Source: Primulina eburnea
Taxonomy: Eukaryota; Streptophyta; Magnoliopsida; Lamiales; Gesneriaceae
Reading direction: 5' to 3'
Length of the DNA stretch: 64,000 bases
Assembly: GCF_022965805.1 (NCBI RefSeq)
Contig: NC_133108.1
Coordinates: 38,138,051 to 38,202,050, forward strand
How positions within the stretch are numbered: the stretch's first letter is position 1; each line of letters opens with the position of its first letter. Below, one piece after another: positions 13,301-25,973 of this stretch. Under the pieces are notes generated by a model, which ran no database searches, had not been told where the DNA came from, and saw only the letters and a list, made by a program, of their open reading frames with translations. Made by a program: the position numbers and the translations under genes.

Positions 13301-16300
13301 TTTAAAGGCCCTCTTGATGAAGTTCTACTGCGACATGAAATTCACCTGACATCTCTCCAACAGATCTAACACTAGTTACGACACCTTCATACATATCTTT
13401 AATGATCTCGAGTAGCATTGAGGCACATGCTGCTTTCTAATTACCCACCAGATTAATTCTATATGCATTTTATCATAAGCTTTCCCTAAGTCAATAAATA
13501 CTGTATGCAAGCTCTTCTGTTGTTATCTATGTTTCTCTATCATTTGTCTCATCAAGAAAATAGCTTCCATTGTAGACCTACCCGGCATAAAACCAAATTG
13601 GTTAAATGATATATTAGTGACATTTATAAGTCTCCGCTCTATTACTCGCTCCCATAACTTCAACGTATGGCTCAAAAGTTTAAACTCTCTATAGTTTGAA
13701 CAGTATATCTCCTTTATTTTTATAAATTGGTACTTCAATACTAGATTATGATATTTCCTAATATCTAGAATCCTATTAAATAGCTAGTCAGTCATTGGAT
13801 CTCAACTTCCCGAAGACACTTCCATACCTCAACCTCCGCCGGTTTCATAATCTTCAGTGTCTCTGTTATTTCCTTAGCACTAACTCTACAATGGAACACA
13901 AGATGCCTTACTTCCTACATCTCATATCTACTCACGCCTAACTCATCCGTACTTGTTTCATTGATTTAGTTCTTAAAGTAATCCTTCGACGTATCTAAGA
14001 TGGCTTTATCTTGCATTAAAACTTTATCATCTTAATGCTTGATACACCTGACATGGCTCAAGTTTTTAGTGTTCCTATCTCCGGCTTTCGCTATCTTAAA
14101 AATATCTCTCTCCTCCTTTTGTACCTAGCCTATCGTACAAATTATTGTAAGCTCTTTTCTTAGCATCTTCTACTGCTATACTACCGAGTCTCTTGGCTTG
14201 TTTATACAGCTCACACGATCCTTGGTCTTTAGCTTTTTGTCAGTTCTTGAACCTTATTTTCTTTTCCTTAATGGCTTGTTGCACCTCATTGTTCCACCAC
14301 CATGTATTCTTGTCATGTCGTCCTTTCCCTTAGCCTTTCCCAAGGACTCCCCTCGCCTCCTAATATGGTTTGCCATGAGCTCAAATAACTAATAGGTATC
14401 GGTCTTATTTTTACGCTTTACGTCTCACATCCTTTGAGGACTAACTAACTATCTAGAATCTTATTCCTAAGAGTTTGACATACATCTCCCTTCATAGTCC
14501 ACCATTTGATTCTCGGCCTAATCTGACCTTTGTTTACTCTGGCAAAGCTCTAAGATTAATAGTCTATGTTGGGTTGCCAAACATTCTCCTGATTTGACCT
14601 TAAAATTTTTACTACCTAGTCTTCTCTCCTTACAAGAAATTAATCAATTTGACTTTTATTATGCCCACTCCTAAAGGTTACTAAATTCTCTCCCTTTTCT
14701 TAAAGAAAATGTTTACTACCCCAAGATCACTAGCTAAAACAAATGTCTAGAATAGAAACCCCCGTATTATTTTGAACCCCAAAGCCTTGACCTCCGTGGA
14801 CCCTCTCATATTCAACTCTATCCTTACCAACATGACCATTTAAATCTTCGCCTAAGAAGATCTTTTCCTCACGGGGATTATACTAGCTACATCTTCTACG
14901 GTCCAAAAATTCCTTCTTTGTCTCGGCATCTAATCCCACTTGTGGTGCATATGCACTAATGATATTATAAACCTAATATGCTATTATAAAATTTTCAAAT
15001 ATTTATATCCAGCAATTTCTGACATGATTCAACTTCTATGTTAGTAATTTTATTTATCCAAGACAGAAATGAACATATTATTTATTTCCGAAAGTATTTT
15101 GACAAAACTCTTCCCCCAAAACAATTGAAGCATGACGAAATTGCTTTAACGTTTTAAACAAATAGCTTCAAAATGCAGTATTAAACTAAACTATGTCATA
15201 AGCTATGTTCGTCTGATCAAACCTATCATATTAAATAGAGACATTAATATTGCATCAACATTCTGGAACTCAGAAGTATTTCTTCCACGGTATTGGAAAT
15301 GGAATGAACTGGAAATTTGACCCGAGAGAAATCTGAATGACCATTTATTTAAAAGTTTTCAAGGATGTAAGTCATTAGTATGGATTGTCTTGGGCAGAGA
15401 TAAGAGTATAAGACTTTTGGTTATTTCAGTGACTTACTGCAGTGATGTGGTAATAAGTTGTGTCAAGAAGCTATGAGGTCATATACAGTGGATTCTACGT
15501 ATTCTAAAGCAACAGAATTTGCATTCTTTGTTATTCTTAGAATTTTCAGGCCCCATTATGTTCGTTTAAAGTATTTTCATGGTATAGAAGTCAACCAAGG
15601 TATGATAGCATATACAGTGGATTCTAGCTATTCTAAAGCATCTAAATTTGAATTTTTGTGATTCTTAGAACTTTCAGACCCCATTATGTTAGTTTAAATA
15701 TTTTCATGGTATAACTTTGAAATCTTTTCATGTTTTCTGGCACACGCATCGAATTTGGTTCCTTAATTTTGAAAGCAAGCTGTTGCATCGGAAACCTGAA
15801 CTTGTTAGGTTGGAAGATACCCGAACATGCAAAAATTAGAAAATGCTATTGGTTGCATTTTGATACTATTTTATTTTTAAAAAAATGTGCAACATTGCAT
15901 CCTCGAGCAAAATCAATTAAGAATATACACTTCAAGAAATGGTAGGATAAATTTTAGCCCATATTTCGAGGAGCAGCAAACATGGTGGTTACTGGTTAGG
16001 ACGCCAGGCTTTAAAAGATTTGAATTGTGTTATGTTGCTACTTAGTATGGCTGATAAATCGACAATCATTTGGTCCTATAATTGGTATTAAAGCCAATAA
16101 TATCGAATATGCATTCAATTACTGTGAGCCATGAGTTGGTGCATTTTTATGAAGGTGTTGATCACTGTATATACTTATAAATATACTTATAGATATTTGA
16201 GTACACAGTAATCACCAATTATAAATTTTGGTTGCTTGATCCTTTGCTATGGGGTCCTAAATGAATTGCCTTCTTTGAAGTAACCTTTTTATGTTGGATG

Positions 16301-19300
16301 ATGAATGTCACGTTCTTATGGATAACATTTGGTAATTTCATTGCAGTATCTATACTTTATAAGGATTTGGATGTTGAAAAGAATAGGGGTGGTAGCTTCT
16401 TTGAGCATCTTATTTTACTTAAACTCTGATTCGATATCCAACCTGCTTGGACAGCATCTAATCCATCGAATCATGGTAACATTCAATGTGGCGGGGGTTG
16501 TGTTGCCAGTGTTAAAAATGAGATTACAGCGCCAAGCCTGTTTTAATTGCTGCCAGAGAGTTTAAATGCAGCCTTATATCTTACCGTTGTCCCATAATAT
16601 ATTTTTATGCTATTGGAATTATGTCCCTCAATGTTTTTTTTAATCCTTCGCTGAATGTTATTTCTCATGCATTGTATGTAATGCATATGTGCTTCTCCTT
16701 TCCATTATAGCCTGTTTGAGAAGTGATCATTTTGTGAAAGTATCATGTCTGTTGGTGCAGTAAAGATGTAAAAACGGTGAAGAAACTCGTGGATGATTCT
16801 CTTTCTGGCCAATTTACCTCTTCACTGCGTCCTCATGATGCTGTTTCAGCCTTAGGTCCTATGTATGATTGCCATGATAATAATTACCTTCCAAAGATGA
16901 AAGAATGTGATCATGCAATTTCGAGTTTGCTTAGTTTCTGCAGGGATAGAAAAATTGAGATGAATATCTTTGTGCACAATTATATGCAAAAGATTGCATA
17001 TATACAATACACCATCAAAGATGTGCGCTACAAATTTTCTGTATTCCAGGAAGCTTTGAAGCGTCAGAATGATCAATTTGAGCCCTTAAAAGTGGTGCGT
17101 GGAATTGGTCCTGCTTATAGGGCTTGCCTTGCAGAAGTAGTGAGAAGAAAAGCAGAGATGAAGATCTACATGGGCAAGGCTGGGCAAATGGCAGAAAAAT
17201 TTGCAACTGAGAGGGAATCCGAGGTTAGGAGACGCGATGAATTTCTGAAAGTACATAGTACCTATATTCCCCGAGATATTTTAGGAACCATGGGATTGTA
17301 CGACATTCCTAATCCATGTGATGTCAATGTAGCTCCTTTTGACTCTGATTTGCTTGATATAGAGCTTTCAGATGTTGATCGTTATGCGCCAGAGTCACTG
17401 TTAGGACTCTCTTCAAAGAGTGAAAAGCATGGGACTTCAAGGAGTTCATTATTGATGTCTGATGATGGTTCTCCTGCTGAAGATGAAGGAAATGTAGCGA
17501 ACTTCCAAGAGAAGTATGGTTCACAGGAGTTACTTAAGGAGACAGAGCTGGTGGAAATTGCGGGGACCAGCAAGATGGAAGTTGAGAATGCAAAACTTAA
17601 AGCTGAACTTGCTTCTAAAATTGCCTTCTTGTGCTCCATATGTACTGATTTCGATTATGAATCACTTGGTGATAGTAAAATAGAGAATTTATTGAAAAAT
17701 GCTGCAGATAAGACTTCTGAAGCTTTGCATTTGAAAGATGAGTATGGAAAACACCTGCAAACATTGCTAAAAATGAAGAAGATACAGTGTGAATCTTATG
17801 AGAAACGGATTCAGGAGTTGGAGCAAACGTTGTCTGACCAGTATCTGGGGAGAGATAAGCTTTCTGCTGATGACAATGGTTCTAACTTCGCAGTTTCAAA
17901 TGCAAAGATTGAAGATAACAAGTCAGAAATATCAGGACTTGAAGGAATTCACATGCCTTGTTCAATGGAAGAAGTGTCTTGTGTATCATCCATCCCGTTA
18001 AAACCTGGGCTTCTCCCTGCAGAAGATAAAGCACAAGAAAGGATTGATGATAGTATGACAGATTCCTCTAGCACAATTAATCCAAATCCTCTGTTGGATT
18101 CATCAATGCTCGATCTACACAGTGATAAAGGGCATCCATGTGATAAAAACGAGAAGGGAAAGCTCTTGTCGGATGTGGGCATGACACTTACCTCTAGTAA
18201 TATGGCAGTTAGCATGTCACAGCCAACAGGTGTTCTATCCCGTGAAACAGTTATTAAACCAGGTGTGGATGCTACAGAAAGTGATAACTTTGCGATGGAA
18301 TTACAAAATGCCTTAGCAGGGAAAGCAAATCAATTAGATGATGCAGAAACCAAAATTCAAGCATTAATGAATGAGGTTTCCAAGCTTGGAAGGGAGTTGG
18401 AGATCAGTCAGAAGCTACTTGATGAATCTCAGGTACTACCAACTTAAAAGCGTTTCATTTTCTGAGCACAGGGCTAGGGTTTCTGTCAGGTAGAATGCTA
18501 TTTGATGTATGTTATAGGTACATGACTTTTCCTCCCTCGCAGTTTGTCTTCAAGATGTCATTGGTTTGTTCTAATGGGAAGGTGGCATGTTTCTGTTGAA
18601 GCTCACATCACTACATTCTTTCAAAGCTAAAACAAAAGTAATGAAATTGCATTTTCTACATTTTGGTTTGTTTTTCTTTTGGGTGCTCTGAGAAAATAAC
18701 AACCCTTCCAAAAAGTAGTGTAAAAAAGTGGCATATGCTATTTGATCGCTGCAAACTGATAGTATTATTTCGTAGATAGCGAAAAGATGTTAGCTCTGTG
18801 AACTTCGGGAGTAAACATCATAATGCATTATGAAAAGAAGATTTTTTTATGGAGAAAGATCCTTCTATCCCCTCTGCCCCCCTTTGCAATTCTTCGTCTT
18901 CGTATTGTTTATTGAAATAAAGAGTGGTGTAGGACAATTACCACAAGTCTTTAAATGGAAAAAGACACATAATTTTATTAGCATGTTATCATTTTGCATT
19001 ATTTGGAAACTATGAAAGTTATATTTAATATCACATATTAATGTATATACTAATTTAGTCATTTAGAGTCCATAGGGCTCTTTCATTAAATTATTCTTTC
19101 TTTACATTTGGTAAATGAGATGTGAATAACCAACTTCCTTGTGCTTTTGTTCTTATATATGAACTGTAATTTTTTTTTTTTGAGAAAGTAAAGTGTACTT
19201 TGATTGAGATAGCTCTTCATTCTTTTAAAAATCCTCATACTGCGATATAAAATATCTCCAAGGAGTAGAATTTGTTACTGGTATATAATTTATAGAAAAA

Positions 19301-21487
19301 ATACAAGAGTTATCTATCACGAACTTGGTAGTTTTGTTGTATTTTTCTTCAATGAACTTCAGAGTTCAATATTTCTAGTGTCTCCAGAAAGGGCCCCATC
19401 TGACAATATCATGATGTATTTTAGCTATTGTTGATGTGTTGTGATGGGTTATTCTTTGTACCCTTCTTCTCTGTAAAAACTTCTTTTTGGTATATTTTGA
19501 TTTAAATTTTTTTTAATAATTTTGTTTGACTTTTGTTATCTTTGGTGTCAATAGTTTAAGAGAACCTTTTTTTTTAACTCAGAACCATAGGAAGCAGTGA
19601 AATTTCTTAAGCTCAATAGATTAGTAGGTCTTTCTTTTGCTTTCTGGCCGTTTGCTCCTGGTTGAAATGGTTCGAGAGGCTGCCTGGCACACTAAATGGC
19701 TCTCTAACTGAGATTTGAATTAGAGTTTTTCTGCAATGAGGAAAATTAGAAAGATTTCAGGGAAAAATTCAACCCCCAACTTTTTGGAGTTTTGGCTGGA
19801 AGCAATTATGTAAGAGTATGTAAACAAATGTAGGTTGTATACTGTGTCGGTAAGTAATTGTATTATTTGGATTCTCCAGCCACCATAAAATTTCTTTACG
19901 CGGTGATTGAATCCATTGTTGCTCAGACTTCCTTTTTAGGTTTATCTAGGTTTTAATATGTATTCCTGTCAATTCTTCTTGCCTGAATACAGAAAAAGGA
20001 GCTTGTTTCACAAATTTGGATGATACTGTGTACTGCTATTCATCATCCAATGCTCGTTTTTTGCTGCAAACATCAAATATAGTGCAATAACTAATTTCAG
20101 TTCTTATTTATCTAATTGCAGATGAATTGTGCCCACTTAGAGAACTGTCTACATGAGGCAAGAGAGGAAGCTCAAACCCATCTATGTGCAGCTGATCGTA
20201 GGGCCTCAGAGTACAGCGCATTACGTGTCTCTGCTGTCAAAATGCGTGGTCTTTTTGAAAGACTGAGAAGCTGCGTTTTGTCTGCTGGGGTGGCTGATTT
20301 TGTTGACTCATTACGTTCTTTAGCTCAGTCTTTATCCAGGTATGCACAACTGTTTTTTCTTTGTTGCACTTGATCCTTTTTTTTACGTAGGTTGCATTTA
20401 TCATGTCAATCAGTACTCATTACTGACACTTTTTCTGCATTTGCTATGAAGATGAATGATCCTTTGTTACATATTTGGAGTTTCTTTTGACACGCCTCTT
20501 AAAATAGCATGTTAATGTTCTGCAAAATTTATGGATGAAATTTAGTAAGATAATTCGGTAATTCAACTCAGAACCACCAAAAAAGAACCCAAATTATCTT
20601 GTAACGGTTCTAAAACTGTATCTTTATGTCTCAAAGCCCGAATCTTTGGTTTCAATTTTAATGGTTGTCGGAGATGCATCGGAGGTTGTTACATTGCTTA
20701 TGAAAGTAGTTGATGTTTGATTAAATTCGTCCCAAATTTTCAGTCCAGCAAACAAAAGCGATGATGATAGTACTGCTGAGTTCCGGGAATGTATAAGGGT
20801 ACTGGCTGATAAAGTTGGTGTTTTGTCAAGACAACGGGCGGAATTGCTCGACAGATACTCAAAAACCGAAACAGCAAATGAGCAGCTTAACAAGGAGTTG
20901 GAAGAAAAGCAAGAGTTGGTCAACACGCTTTACACAAAACATCAACTTGAAAAGCAGGTATTTTACATCACAACTCATACCCGATCCACTGTTTTTGGTG
21001 CGCACCACCTTTTTCTTCGCATTTCATTACCTAGTGACCAAGATTGAAAGAATCACTCCCCTCTTTATAGGCAAACAAAGAGAAGATATCGTTTAATCGG
21101 TTAGAAGTCCATGAAATTGCTGCATTTGTTCTCAACTCTTCCGGGTGCTATGAGGCCATCATTCGTAACTCCCCTCATTATTATCTCTCAGCTGAATCAG
21201 TAGATTTATTTTCTGATCATCTTACGAGCCGGACAAGCTATATAGTAGGACAGGTTGTACATATTGAACGACAGACAGTGAAACCACTACCTCAATCTAC
21301 ATCAGTTCAAGCTGATAGTGCTAGAGATCGGGTAGATATACTGACCCCTGAAACTGGAACTAACCGTTTGACATTTAATTCAGGTTCGACTTCAAATCCT
21401 TATGGTCTTCCTGTTGGATGTGAATACTTCGTAGTGACCATAGCCATGTTACCTGATACCACTATTCATCCAACCAATCCTTCCTGA
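10354..21487 (+). CDS. ATG11: Autophagy-related protein 11 (ATG11), complete, five coding exons
   Basis: Scaffold subunit of the ATG1/ATG13 kinase complex. In plants it links the kinase to the phagophore and supports selective autophagy, including mitophagy; it acts in the cytoplasm. Exons: 10354-11297, 16761-18432, 20122-20339, 20744-20957 and 21071-21487. All junctions are GT-AG and phases agree, giving 3465 nt and 1154 residues (Arabidopsis ATG11 is close to 1150). The start at 10354 follows the family N-terminus; the frame upstream has no better ATG. Residues 10-90 form the ubiquitin-like region (KLLIHIAENGH, SDDREVFLFNKA). An ATG17-like helical region follows (ALPSYERQFRYHFH, NFGRDIEKLRS, CLLDFVKEDNLRK, VRGIGPAYRACLAEVVRRKA). 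Coiled coils run through about 590-1000, with the signature NCAHLENCLHEAREEAQTH. The C-terminal ATG11 domain, about 1010-1145, includes FNRLEVHEIAAFVLN and YIVGQVVHIER. No lesions were found. Intron 1 is 5.5 kb and carries an antisense LINE. Confidence 0.96.
11298..12466 (+). other. ATG11 intron 1, part before the LINE
   Basis: Starts with donor GTATCT directly after the AG of a split Ser codon. T-rich intronic sequence; the ORFs present are short and unrelated to any family I recognise. Confidence 0.7.
12467..14975 (-). pseudogene. Decayed LINE (non-LTR retrotransposon) inside ATG11 intron 1, antisense
   Basis: Reading the minus strand, an endonuclease-like piece (EEKIFLGEDLNGHVGKDR, near 14830-14880) comes first. 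Reverse transcriptase pieces follow: KLWERVIERRL and NQFGFMPGRSTMEAIFL (about 13530-13660), then the active-site region near 13180-13240. Last is the 3' part with MLYGSECRTTTRLHMHKM, EMRMLRWICGKTRKDRIRNE and EDKIRERRL (12660-12890). Stops and frameshifts separate the pieces, and the usual FADD active site reads SVND, so the copy is dead. The 3' end is near 12467, at CAGGGTCGGCTACATGG, which resembles the 3' tail of related plant LINEs. Borders are approximate and no target duplication was found. Confidence 0.8.
14976..16760 (+). other. ATG11 intron 1, part after the LINE
   Basis: Non-coding, T-rich, ending at the acceptor TTGGTGCAG at 16760. It contains a local tandem duplication (15459-15718). 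Confidence 0.7.
15459..15718. repeat. Tandem duplication in ATG11 intron 1, period about 129 bp
   Basis: ATATACAGTGGATTCT starts at 15481 and again at 15610. Each copy is followed by TATTCTAAAGCA, a GATTCTTAGAA-like block, CCCCATTATGTT and TATTTTCATGGTAT. The two copies differ at roughly 10-15% of positions. Confidence 0.75.
18433..20121 (+). other. ATG11 intron 2
   Basis: Donor GTACTACC at 18433, acceptor CTAATTGCAG at 20121. The intron follows a CAG codon (phase 0). No element or gene was recognised inside. Confidence 0.8.
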
Positions 21488-21536
21488 TCTTGGTTGCAAA
21501 TGGCAGATAGATGTGATGGAAGAAACTCGATGTGAA

Positions 21537-21568
<32 letters not shown>

Positions 21569-22157
21569 AGTACTGCATACTCAGCTGTACTGCTAAAGAT
21601 GAATGATCTTTAGTGAGGATTTAACTTGGTCTTTCCAGTATATATGAAACTCAATTTAATCTCATCTCTTTGTACATATGATCTAAGATGCTATAAAAAA
21701 TTTGCGTATTTGTTTCTTTGGATGAATTTTTTTACAGACTGTTTCTATCTTTCCCATCATCGCGAGTATTCATTCAATGCATGCAACGCTGTATTTCCCT
21801 GTCTCAACTATTGTCATACTGCTGCCTCTGTATAAAAACACCTTATTTTTATTCCACGCCATCCCTTAGAACCGGTGAAAGTAGAATTCATAAAAAATCT
21901 TTAGCAGATTATATTTGGTTATATTATATTTGGATACGGAATTTTTACAACAAGAGTGTTTCTTATTATTTTATGATTTTAGAAAATATGCTTTTGTTAA
22001 AAGGAGTTGCCAAAATTAATTTTTATTACTCTATAATGTAACCTAACATTGGCGCAGATCATATTGGAAGGGGAATACACCTGGGAGTGATACATGTACC
22101 TACAAAAATTGGTGCATCATCCCTTCCTATTTATCTATAAATCTATGTAAATAAAGA
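21488..22157 (+). other. ATG11 3' UTR and downstream end
   Basis: Follows the TGA at 21485-21487. Contains an AT tract near 21550-21570 and an AATAAAG polyadenylation-like hexamer near 22150. The true cleavage site may be earlier. Confidence 0.4.
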
Positions 22158-22190
22158 ACAAATCGATGATCTCTTCTTAATGCTTCTTGG

Positions 22191-22370
22191 AAAAAACTTG
22201 TGTGAGACGATATCACGGGTCGTATTTTGTGAGACAAATATGTTATTTGAGTTATCTATAAAAAATATAATTTTTTATGTTAAGAGTATTGCTTTTTATT
22301 GTGAATATCGGTAGTGTTGATCCGTCTCACAGATAAAGATTCGTGAGACCGTGTCACAAGAGACTTACTC
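22191..22370 (+). mobile_element. MITE-like repeat, near full-length
   Basis: Starts AAAAAACTTGTGTGAGACGA, includes CACGGGTCGTATTTTGTGAG, TATTGCTTTTTATTGTGAAT and GATCCGTCTCACAGATAAAG, and ends GTGAGACCGTGTCACAAGAG. It sits just downstream of the ATG11 3' end. Confidence 0.65.
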
Positions 22371-23389
22371 AAGCTTTTTTAACTTTTATAACTATTCTTG
22401 CTTTCAATTTTTTTTATACTAACTTAAGATTAGGATTTTAATTTTTATTTCATTCAATATCTAGAGTTATTAATATGAATTTGGCAAGTCAGGTTGACCT
22501 TTTAAAAATGACTGATCGAGTTAGTATTTAGTTTTATTTGTAGAGTATTTTTTTTAATAATATTTTTAAATGATCATTAATAAATCGAGTACGTACTTGA
22601 TTTTTTTTAGTTGTGTATGGTCCACTTTCATCAAATATTGATGAATGGTTTTATCAAACATCGCTATTCTTCACGAATTGATAATCTTAAATATTATATC
22701 AATATTTTTCAGAAATATTGATAGATCGATATGAGATCTTAAAATTCTATATTTAATATTCTTCAAGAACATAGACATTATTTATATCATAAATAATGGA
22801 TCTGGCTATATTTCTAACTTTCAAATCATTATTCTTCAAGAATATTGGTAACTTGATCTTAGACCTTTTTAAATATCAACGTAAAATCGTGTTGTTTCAC
22901 TTCAAGAGCATAAGAAAAATTATAAAATTGTGATATATCAAGAGCATCAATTGATATAATATTAAAAATATTTAATAATAAGTTATGCTCTCCAGGAGAA
23001 CTCAAAAGAAAAGTACTCATATTGATAACGTGATATTAATTTAATTAAAAAAAAAGAAGAAATGAGAGAAATGTGAGTTCAGATAATGACTCCGAACTAT
23101 TTTATTCATAATTGAGATATATGATACAATTGTAGAATACAAATATGTAGATAGAAAAATTTATATATCAATCTTGACAGAAAATTCATCTACATAATAA
23201 TCTAATATACACTTAATTATAACCTTTTATAATTTTTATCTAAATGTGTATTATACAATTTTCTGATAAATCTAATAAATCTAACTCGTTATACTTCTGA
23301 TAACATATCGAGAATAATTTGGGTTTACACTTTTAAACGAGTACTTCTGTATCTGAAGAGATTGATTGATTTTTTTAGTGCAAAAAGGT
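22371..23389. other. AT-rich spacer
   Basis: No gene or recognisable repeat; several AATATT-rich stretches around 22640-22870. Confidence 0.3.
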
Positions 23390-23590
23390 TGATTCTTAGA
23401 GAAGTTGGGGAAAATCCCCAATCAAAATATTTCTTTGGATTCACTCTCTATCCACAAAATTGTGGTACTATATCATACAAAATGTGGTATACTTCAAGTG
23501 GAAATATGGTACTAAAAAAATATTCAGGAACTCAACATAAAAAAATCGACGATTGGAAACTGAAAACCAATTTCCCGTTCATTCTTAGTT
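23390..23590 (+). repeat. Dispersed repeat, copy 2
   Basis: Reverse complement of the block at 8965-9175: TGGATTCACTCTCTATCCAC, AAATTGTGGTACTATATC, CAAAATGTGGTATACTTC and GGAAATATGGTACT in order. A 94-codon ORF spans it but has no family features. Confidence 0.55.
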
Positions 23591-24040
23591 GCTACCAAAC
23601 TCTACCAAAACCTGACCTATTGCCATCATGTCATCCTTATATTTGAATAGACTTAAGTTCAAACATTTTTTAAAAATAAAACCAATTAATTGACCAAATC
23701 TGACACAAGTAAACTATGAAAACTTTAGTAAAACATCAAAGCTAATAAACACACAGTAATAAATTTATTTCATCCATATTTTTTATTAAAGTAATTTTTT
23801 ACGAATTGGTGCAGTTGTGCAAGTCGTTTTCTTTATGTAAAGGAGAAAAGAAAAGTGGGAACTAAAAAAATAATTGGGTCATTTCTCAAATTTTTGAAAG
23901 AAAAAACCGTTTATAATGTATTGATATTTTTTTTTAAAAAAATTAATTTACTTTGTTTAAACAAGTAAAGTGTGTTTCGAAATAAAATGTAGGAGTACGC
24001 TGATGAAATACTAATATGGTATGTACTGTTTATTACAAGA
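23591..24040. other. AT-rich spacer
   Basis: No gene or element seen. Confidence 0.3.
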
Positions 24041-24043
24041 CAA

Positions 24044-24213
24044 AAAGACGGTTTCACATGTCGTATTTTATGAGACGGATATTTTATTTGGGTCATCCAT
24101 AAAAAAATATTACTTTTTATTGTAAGAGTATTACTTTTTATTGTGAATATCGTTAGGGTTGTCCTGTCACATAGATAAAGATTTGTGAGACCGTCTCACA
24201 AGAAACCTACTCT
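24044..24213 (+). mobile_element. MITE-like repeat
   Basis: GACGGTTTCACATGTCGTAT start, TATTTGGGTCATCCATAAAA and TATTACTTTTTATTGTGAAT in the middle, GTGAGACCGTCTCACAAGA end. Lies 360 bp downstream of the BAHD gene's stop codon. Confidence 0.6.
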
Positions 24214-24576
24214 TATTATAATTCTAAAAAGAAAAAGACGTGTTAAGATTTAGAAAAAACCGTAAATGTATAAATTATTTTGAAACTTTATTCAGATTTT
24301 TATCTTTTAAAAAAAATTTGATGACGCAATATTTGAAATATTAAATAAATCATTATTATATAAATTAAAAAACAAATTTCAAACATATAATTCGCCCCAT
24401 CGAATTAATATACCATCCATTAATCAACAAATTATTGAAGAAAAAACAGGAAGAAGGAAAAAAACCATTCACTCATTAGATTAAATAATACATAATAATT
24501 AAAAAAACAAAATTAAAAATATACTGATACGTACACATATTTTTTTTAATAAATTTTTTGAAACAATACCCCATCA
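24214..24576. other. Region 3' of the BAHD gene
   Basis: Very AT-rich. On the minus strand it would hold the acyltransferase 3' UTR; no single poly(A) signal stands out. Confidence 0.35.
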
Positions 24577-25956
24577 TCATATTTGATCGTAGAAGCATTT
24601 CTTGAATTCTTGCATGTGTTCTTCTTGCAGCCATATGGCGATATTGAATGAACCATCTCCATTATGGCTAGGAATTATGAACGTTTTCCCGTCGAAACCC
24701 ATTGGTCCGGGACCCATATGGATCTCCTTCCCCCACCCAAAATCTGTGCCGTAGAGCGGCAGTGCCGTCCAGCTAATGATCGCCAGATTCGGGTTTCCGT
24801 AGAAATCTCCCTTCGGCCGGCCGTTGTTATCCAAGGATCTGAACCGGCCTACGTCTGGTAGATTCTTCAAGAAATTCAAGTACGATATCACTGTGTTTTC
24901 GGTGACCTTTTCAACTGCTTCACGGATTTTCTTGGAAGCTGCGCCGAGGGAGTTTGATAGCAGGTTTCCTGAAGTATCCGTGGCTTCAACACGAATCAGG
25001 GCGTTTCCTAAGTAGTTTCTCGGAAGAGGTGGATTCATTTTGTTGCGGAAATCTGCGGGGAAGTGTAGGCTTGTTTGCTGCTCGGAGACGTGGCCGCGTG
25101 CTCTGCTTGTGCAGCGCCAGATGTGAGCTGCGACGGCCTCGAATCGGCTGTACCCGCGGCTGGCTGTGTTGTTTTCTTGGTGGAAATCCAGGTTCGCTTT
25201 GTTGCGGAGTTTCTCGATTTGTAGTTTGCTGAGGTTGAGAAAAGCGACGGTGATGGGCTTCTTTCTTTGTTCCATGTTATCTTCTTGGCCGATTAGCGTC
25301 GGCGGAGGCCGCAGAACCGAGGGGTCGAAGGTGGAATCCAGTTGCTTGTCTGTTTCCAGCACTTTCCGGTCGAGGTACGGCGGAGAAATAGTTTCACCGC
25401 CGCGTGCAATTTTCGCCCACTGATCAACGAAATGGAGAGCGCTCGGCCCATCCGCCATCACATGTGAGATCCCAAGGCCGATGCTAACTCCACCGCAACG
25501 GAAACGCGTCAGTTGCACTATAACCATCGGGACTTCCTCAATCGGGGTAGTGTAATCTACCGACGGAATCAAAGCCTGAATAGATAAGGTCGGAGTGAAG
25601 TCTCCAAAGTCCTCCACGACCGCCTCCGACTCCGCCTCAAAAATGGGGACACCTTTCCCATTACAGTGAAGCTCCACCCTGCTGCCACCTTCCGCCGACC
25701 AGGTCAGCCGCCCTGCCAGAGGATAAAACAATACCAACACTTTACTTAGCGAATCCTTGAGAATCGAAATAGCATCCAAGGCAGCAGTGTTTTTGTAGAA
25801 GTAAATAGTCGGAGTGTGTGAGATGTCTTTGATCTGATCAGAAGCGTTCAAGTACATGGTTTCATCTGGGGTCGGCTCCGCTGGCCGGACAATATGTGTA
25901 GCTTTCAGATTCACCATTATCGGGCGTTGAATTGCTGTGGTGGAAGAAGAAAACAT
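24577..25956 (-). CDS. BAHD acyltransferase, spermidine hydroxycinnamoyl transferase/HCT-like
   Basis: Transfers an acyl group from a CoA thioester (in this clade usually a hydroxycinnamoyl-CoA) to an amine or hydroxyl acceptor; cytosolic. The frame is open for 459 codons with no intron. Catalytic HxxxD is HVMAD at residues 165-169, with the structural motif DFGWG near residue 405. The N-terminus has VRPAEPTP, DQIKDISHTPTIYFY and FYPLAGRL, the pattern of spermidine hydroxycinnamoyl transferases and HCT. The true start is probably the second Met (residue 14, about 25917): family members begin there, and a TATA box at 25974-25985 would put the transcription start at or after the first ATG. Substrate cannot be settled from sequence; an amine acceptor is the best guess. 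All key residues are intact and the gene looks functional. Confidence 0.9.
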   Translation of the reverse strand: MFSSSTTAIQRPIMVNLKATHIVRPAEPTPDETMYLNASDQIKDISHTPTIYFYKNTAALDAISILKDSLSKVLVLFYPLAGRLTWSAEGGSRVELHCNGKGVPIFEAESEAVVEDFGDFTPTLSIQALIPSVDYTTPIEEVPMVIVQLTRFRCGGVSIGLGISHVMADGPSALHFVDQWAKIARGGETISPPYLDRKVLETDKQLDSTFDPSVLRPPPTLIGQEDNMEQRKKPITVAFLNLSKLQIEKLRNKANLDFHQENNTASRGYSRFEAVAAHIWRCTSRARGHVSEQQTSLHFPADFRNKMNPPLPRNYLGNALIRVEATDTSGNLLSNSLGAASKKIREAVEKVTENTVISYLNFLKNLPDVGRFRSLDNNGRPKGDFYGNPNLAIISWTALPLYGTDFGWGKEIHMGPGPMGFDGKTFIIPSHNGDGSFNIAIWLQEEHMQEFKKCFYDQI

Positions 25957-25973
25957 GGATCTTGTATACTAAT

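Noticed and set aside
15983..16040. tRNA-like string GGTTAGGACGCCAGGC
   Set aside because: No cloverleaf arms or B-box could be drawn around it.
16329..16565. 78-codon plus-strand ORF just before ATG11 exon 2
   Set aside because: Lies in intron 1; not in phase with the exons and absent from the ATG11 family pattern.
24664..25423. Plus-strand ORFs opposite the BAHD gene
   Set aside because: Shadow frames of a well-supported coding gene; no domain features.
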